This document shows, piece by piece, positions 5,992 through 8,573 of a stretch of 8,573 nucleotides of DNA. The notes under the pieces were generated by a model. That model was given only the letters and a program-made list of their open reading frames with translations. It did not search any database and was not told the origin of the DNA. Origin of the DNA: DASPKW01 sp038244055 (lineage in GTDB: Bacteria > Planctomycetota > Phycisphaerae > Tepidisphaerales > Tepidisphaeraceae); contig JBBRTW010000315.1 in the NCBI GenBank assembly GCA_038244055.1, forward strand, positions 1-8,573, read 5' to 3'. Numbering within the stretch: the first letter of the stretch is position 1; every line of letters starts with the position of its first letter. Made by a program: the position numbers and the translations under genes.

Positions 5992-6013
5992 CAAACCGAA
6001 TCCGTTCGGTTCG
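5992..6013 (-). promoter_or_regulatory. Third GGA-loop hairpin in the flagellin leader
   Basis: On the minus strand CGAACCGAA (6013-6005) pairs with TTCGGTTTG (6000-5992), a 9-bp stem with one G-U pair, around the loop CGGA. With the last A-U pair open, the loop reads ACGGAU, again an ANGGA motif. It is 12 nt upstream of the second such hairpin, close enough for both to bind one CsrA dimer. Confidence 0.45.
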
Positions 6014-6079
6014 CGCCTCGCGGATGTTGCGGCTCGGATGGTGGCCGCTCACCCGCGAAGACTGCATCTGACGCACAAT

Positions 6080-6108
6080 TCGTCGGCAATGGGGACGCGC
6101 AAACTTTA
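6080..6108 (-). promoter_or_regulatory. Candidate sigma-28 (FliA-type) flagellar promoter
   Basis: On the minus strand TAAAGTTT (6108-6101) equals the enterobacterial sigma-28 -35 consensus in all eight bases. It is followed 13 bp later by GCCGACGA (6087-6080), which matches six of eight bases of GCCGATAA. The usual spacer between these blocks is about 11 bp, so this is 2 bp long. It points at the flagellin gene with a leader of about 400 nt. I found no better flagellar promoter nearer the gene. Confidence 0.4.
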
Positions 6109-6234
6109 ACCTGCCCGGCCGCAATTCCTGCGCACGAATAATGACCAATAAAAGCGATTATGGACGTGTCCTGATGCGGTTAGCGCGGGAATTGCGCGGA
6201 TGTGCCGGGATCGGCGTGTTGCGGGACGAGTAGA

Positions 6235-6464
6235 CAGGAGCCAGGAGTCAGGAGTCAGTAGTCAGTAGAAATGGCGGGTGGCGGGTTGTCCGTTGTCCGT
6301 TGTCCGTTGTCCGTTGAGAGAACGTCCATCGTCCATGGTGGATGGTCCATTGTTCAGAAGCGCCGTTGGTCCGCGTTACAACGGACCACGGACCACGGAC
6401 CACGGACCACTGACCACTGACCACTGACCACTGCCGACTGCCGACTGCCCCCTGCCCACTACCC
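6235..6464. repeat. Heptamer repeat array 1
   Basis: About 33 units of 7 bp run in one continuous register. The left end has CAGGAGT/CAGTAGT units, followed by four GTCCGTT (6288-6315), a divergent centre, then four ACGGACC (6381-6408), three ACTGACC (6409-6429), two ACTGCCG, and finally ACTGCCC, CCTGCCC and ACTACCC (6444-6464). The GTCCGTT and ACGGACC blocks are near-complementary and could pair. The last base of the array is the first base (plus strand) of the downstream gene's stop codon. The array resembles the heptameric STRR repeats of cyanobacteria. No protein-coding function is evident. Confidence 0.9.
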
Positions 6465-7183
6465 TACGGCGCCCCAATCACATCTCCCGCCGGGAACACG
6501 ACCGGTGACAGGATCCAATCCGGCTGCCGGTCGATCGCCCATGGCGTGACCCCCACTTCCACCGGCGCGGCGACGTATGCCCCCAACGTCTGCGGCCCCA
6601 TCTGCCAGACACTCACCGCCGCCAGTCCGCCAAACGTCATCGCATCATCGGGCGTCGCTCCGGGCGCGAGCGCGATGGGCTGATCGAAGTTGATCGCGAT
6701 GCCCGTGTCTCCTTCGCTGCCGGCGACACTCACGATGTTCGCCGGGATGGGGGGGGGCGGATACGGCAACTCCACCCCGCTCCCGGTCCCTTCCCAAACT
6801 CCTCCATCATCCACCGCCACGATCCCCGTCGTCGCGCTGGCGAGCAACAAGATCGCCATCCCGCCCGATGATCCCGCATCGCTCATCCCCAGCGTAAATT
6901 GCGTTGGTGACAAAACCTCCACCGGCCCGCTCCCCTGATAGGCCTCGCCCGTCAGCGGCGCGGCATCGACGATGATCTGCGCCGGATCGAGCCCATCGAG
7001 ATTCACCGCGCGATCGAAAGTCATCGTCAGCAGCAGCGTCTCAGGATCGAACGATGCCTCGCTCAACACCGGCGGCACGGGGGGAGGCGGTGGAGGGGGA
7101 GGGGGCGGAGGAGTCGGCGCATCCACGGGCGTCCTGGGCCGGCCGCCGCGCTTGCGGAATGGTGGGGTGGTGGGGGTAAGCAT
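6464..7183 (-). CDS. Hypothetical protein with proline tract and two beta-sandwich-like segments
   Basis: I do not recognise the family. The frame opens further upstream (7294), but residues before 7183 are translated heptamer repeat (FVIRHSSF type), so the ATG at 7183 is chosen. No strong Shine-Dalgarno is visible. The 239-residue product starts with a basic segment (FRKRGGRPRTP, 9-19) and an 11-proline run (25-35). Two related segments follow. Segment A (about 39-100) contains LLTMTFDRAVNLDGLDPAQI; segment B (about 149-205), after a YPPPPIP linker, contains GIAINFDQPIALAPGATPDD. Both have the alternating hydrophobic pattern and 'FDxxx' turn of Ig- or SwmB-like beta-sandwich repeats. It may be a surface or structural protein, but there is no signal peptide or membrane helix. 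It follows the 228-residue gene on the same strand, separated only by repeat array 2. Confidence 0.65.
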   Translation of the reverse strand: MLTPTTPPFRKRGGRPRTPVDAPTPPPPPPPPPPPVPPVLSEASFDPETLLLTMTFDRAVNLDGLDPAQIIVDAAPLTGEAYQGSGPVEVLSPTQFTLGMSDAGSSGGMAILLLASATTGIVAVDDGGVWEGTGSGVELPYPPPPIPANIVSVAGSEGDTGIAINFDQPIALAPGATPDDAMTFGGLAAVSVWQMGPQTLGAYVAAPVEVGVTPWAIDRQPDWILSPVVFPAGDVIGAP

Positions 7184-7200
7184 GGGTTTGGGGAAAGGAA

Positions 7201-7375
7201 GAATGATGAAGGATGAATGGCGAATGACGAAACTTGAATGGCGAATCAACTTCCAATGGGGAAATGGCGAATGACGAAATCGCCCATCGGTCATCGGTCA
7301 TTGGAGTTGATTCGCCATCCGCCATTCGTCATTTCTACTGACTACTGACTACTGGCTACTGACTACTTCCCCCCC
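7201..7375. repeat. Heptamer repeat array 2, filling the gap between the two hypothetical genes
   Basis: Twenty-five consecutive 7-bp units occupy exactly 175 bp without an indel. They pass from GAATGGC/GAATGAC types at the left, through CATCGGT, to the complementary CGCCATT/CGTCATT types, then ACTACTG units and a final run of seven C. The last C (7375) is the first plus-strand base of the upstream gene's stop codon. Only 17 bp remain between the array and the next start codon. Confidence 0.9.
7215..7318 (-). repeat. Left arm of a 104-bp inverted repeat
   Basis: This part of array 2 is the inverted copy of 8395-8498, with about five mismatches and no indels when aligned by eye. Each arm is also partly self-complementary: its ends (20 and 21 bases, with one bulge) can pair to form a hairpin of about 80 nt. 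The two arms enclose the 228-residue gene. Confidence 0.88.
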
Positions 7376-8061
7376 TACGCCGCCATCGCCGCGCCGCCGG
7401 GGAGGTTGGTGCCGGCGGGGTTGCTGGCCGGGCCGCGCTGTTTGCGCTGATTGAACCAGAACGCGGTGAACCAGACCTTGGCGCCGGCGGCGGTGCCGGA
7501 GGGAAAGGTGATGTCGATGCGGGTCAGCCCGGTGTTGCCCTCGAAGTTCCAGGCCGATTCCTCGGTCGGGGCGCTGGCTCCGATGAAGCTGAACACGCTG
7601 GCCCCATACACGCCCGCCGGCTTGCCGCGCCGGGCGGAGTCGGCCGCATCGAACAGGCGGAGTTTCACCGTGTTGCCGATGGTGGCGCGGATCGCGATCC
7701 CCGGCGCTACCGACGGCGGCGGGACCGGTGAGTTGGTCGTCTTGCGCACGACCACCCCGATATCTTCCTTGTTGGCGGCCGAGACCGAGTTGGAATCCTG
7801 CACGATGCCATACAACTCGCGAGCCACGCGCAACAGCGCGCTCTTGGCCGTGTCTTTCGTGGCCGTCAGCACCCTGGAGCGCGTGCCCGCCTCGCGTGCG
7901 GTGGCCAGCGCGTTATATGCCGCGAGGTACGGAGTATAGGCCGCGTGGAATGACGTGGCCTGGGCCGCGACAAGATTATAGGTCAGCGGATTTAAGGTCA
8001 CCTTCACATCGAAGTTGGACCCCCAGGGGACCAACAGACTGTCCTTGGTCGGGATGGCCAT
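7375..8061 (-). CDS. Conserved-looking hypothetical protein, helical N-terminus plus beta domain
   Basis: The 228-residue product begins MAIPTKDSLLVPWGSNFDVKVT. I have an impression of similar planctomycete hypothetical proteins, but I know no function. A good Shine-Dalgarno (GAGGAG, six bases before the ATG) fixes the start at 8061. Residues about 25-105 look alpha-helical (AAYTPYLAAYNALATAREAG, TATKDTAKSALLRVARELYGIVQ). A Pro-rich hinge SPVPPPSVAPG (111-121) leads into a domain (122-205) of beta character: IRATIGNTVKLRLFDA, RRGKPAGVYGASVFSFIG and KVWFTAFWFNQRKQRG. This resembles a fibronectin-III-like fold. The Gly/Ala-rich tail ends at a TAG that merges with array 2. No signal peptide or membrane segment is visible. 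It is probably the first gene of a pair with the 239-residue protein. Confidence 0.75.
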   Translation of the reverse strand: MAIPTKDSLLVPWGSNFDVKVTLNPLTYNLVAAQATSFHAAYTPYLAAYNALATAREAGTRSRVLTATKDTAKSALLRVARELYGIVQDSNSVSAANKEDIGVVVRKTTNSPVPPPSVAPGIAIRATIGNTVKLRLFDAADSARRGKPAGVYGASVFSFIGASAPTEESAWNFEGNTGLTRIDITFPSGTAAGAKVWFTAFWFNQRKQRGPASNPAGTNLPGGAAMAA

Positions 8062-8081
8062 TTGGCGCTCCTCGTGTTGAA

Positions 8082-8097
8082 TCGGTTGTTGAACCGA
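8082..8097 (-). other. Small hairpin in the leader of the 228-residue gene
   Basis: TCGGTT (8082-8087) and AACCGA (8092-8097) are perfect complements around the 4-base loop GTTG, about 20 bp upstream of the start codon and just above the Shine-Dalgarno. It could be an operator half-site pair or an mRNA hairpin. I found no confident promoter in 8098-8230. Confidence 0.3.
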
Positions 8098-8230
8098 AAG
8101 GCGCGGCGATCAGACGCGGAAGGATTCATCCGCCCGCGGCCGCGCTGACCATTGGATCGGTGGTGAATGCAATTGAGATAAGAAGATTTTTGATGGCCCC
8201 GTCCATTCACATGGGCCGGGGGTCGGTTTG

Positions 8231-8517
<287 letters not shown>

Positions 8518-8573
8518 CGCCCTTCATCCCATAACCGCGCCGACCCTGTTTTGGCGGCAAAAACGCCATTGGC
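8518..8573. other. Right edge, nothing recognisable
   Basis: Heptamer character fades after 8517. A 5-bp inverted repeat TGGCG/CGCCA (8552-8556 and 8564-8568) is present. The minus strand is open to the window edge in more than one frame, but the stretch is too short to assign a gene. Confidence 0.3.

Larger units (their letters stand above)
5675..6234 (-). other. Long non-coding stretch: structured flagellin leader and upstream sequence
   Basis: No convincing gene lies here. All three minus-strand frames are open for long stretches, with Arg/Pro-rich translations typical of non-coding GC-rich DNA. Besides the three GGA-loop hairpins, four more stems are visible: 5779-5792 (5 bp), 5847-5866 (6 bp), 5885-5905 (6 bp) and 5908-5941 (8-bp outer plus 4-bp inner stem). 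If transcription starts near 6073, all of them lie in the 5' leader of the flagellin mRNA. I see no match to the c-di-GMP riboswitch core. Nothing identifiable lies in 6109-6234. Confidence 0.5.

Noticed and set aside
5671..5994. Minus-strand 107-codon frame whose TGA overlaps the flagellin ATG (ATGA), suggesting coupling
   Set aside because: Two other minus frames are equally open here, the peptide has no recognisable features, and flagellin has its own Shine-Dalgarno. Conserved leader hairpins are the better explanation, though the overlap deserves a check against homologs.
5691..6072. c-di-GMP riboswitch in the flagellin leader
   Set aside because: The conserved GEMM core words were looked for on the minus strand and not found.
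7184..7294. N-terminal extension of the 239-residue protein
   Set aside because: These 37 residues are translated heptamer repeat (IRHSSFVIRHSSF) and not protein-like.
7201..7375. Integron attC site, given one gene followed by one palindromic element
   Set aside because: No core R'/R'' sites or bulged-stem layout are visible, and the element is plainly built of heptamers.

Overview
The window looks like a planctomycete (Planctomycetota) chromosome segment. The base composition is GC-rich. The flagellin has the N-terminal wording I associate with planctomycete flagellins (MSRINTN...RLSTGLRIN...PAGLIASE). It also carries a DUF4432 sugar-epimerase-like gene, a Uma2-type gene, an ISAzo13-type transposase tail, and long heptamer repeats that translate into the spurious 'FVIRHSSF' and 'LPTAYC' peptides often seen in such genomes. 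The phylum is an inference from these features; no rRNA or core marker gene is present.

Left part (1-2546): the last 34 codons of an ISAzo13-like transposase, then a short non-coding stretch with REP-like repeats, then a tRNA-Thr(CGU) on the minus strand with a candidate promoter. Next is a DUF4432 aldose-epimerase-like gene (minus). Its upstream region holds a perfect 14-bp LacI-type palindrome. Divergent from it is a plus-strand pair: a Uma2-family nuclease-like protein followed 21 bp later by an FmdB-type zinc ribbon.

Middle (2547-6234, all minus strand): a complete flagellin gene with its own control elements. Upstream are a candidate sigma-28 promoter and a leader of about 400 nt. The leader contains three small hairpins that show an ANGGA motif in the loop. 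The nearest one carries the Shine-Dalgarno sequence and abuts the start codon, which is the arrangement expected for CsrA control of flagellin translation. Below the flagellin is a long terminator hairpin. It runs straight into the 3' remnant of an SGNH/CE2-like esterase that has lost its N-terminal half, followed 38 bp later by an intact, probably secreted, M14-type zinc carboxypeptidase.

Right part (6235-8573): two minus-strand genes of unknown function sit among three arrays of degenerate 7-bp repeats. The arrays keep 7-bp register over 175 to 287 bp even where the unit changes sequence completely. The arrays downstream of both genes start exactly at the TAG stop codon and in the same register. 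A 104-bp inverted repeat (about 5 mismatches by eye) encloses the upstream gene. This repeat/gene arrangement and the flagellin leader are the two parts most worth follow-up.
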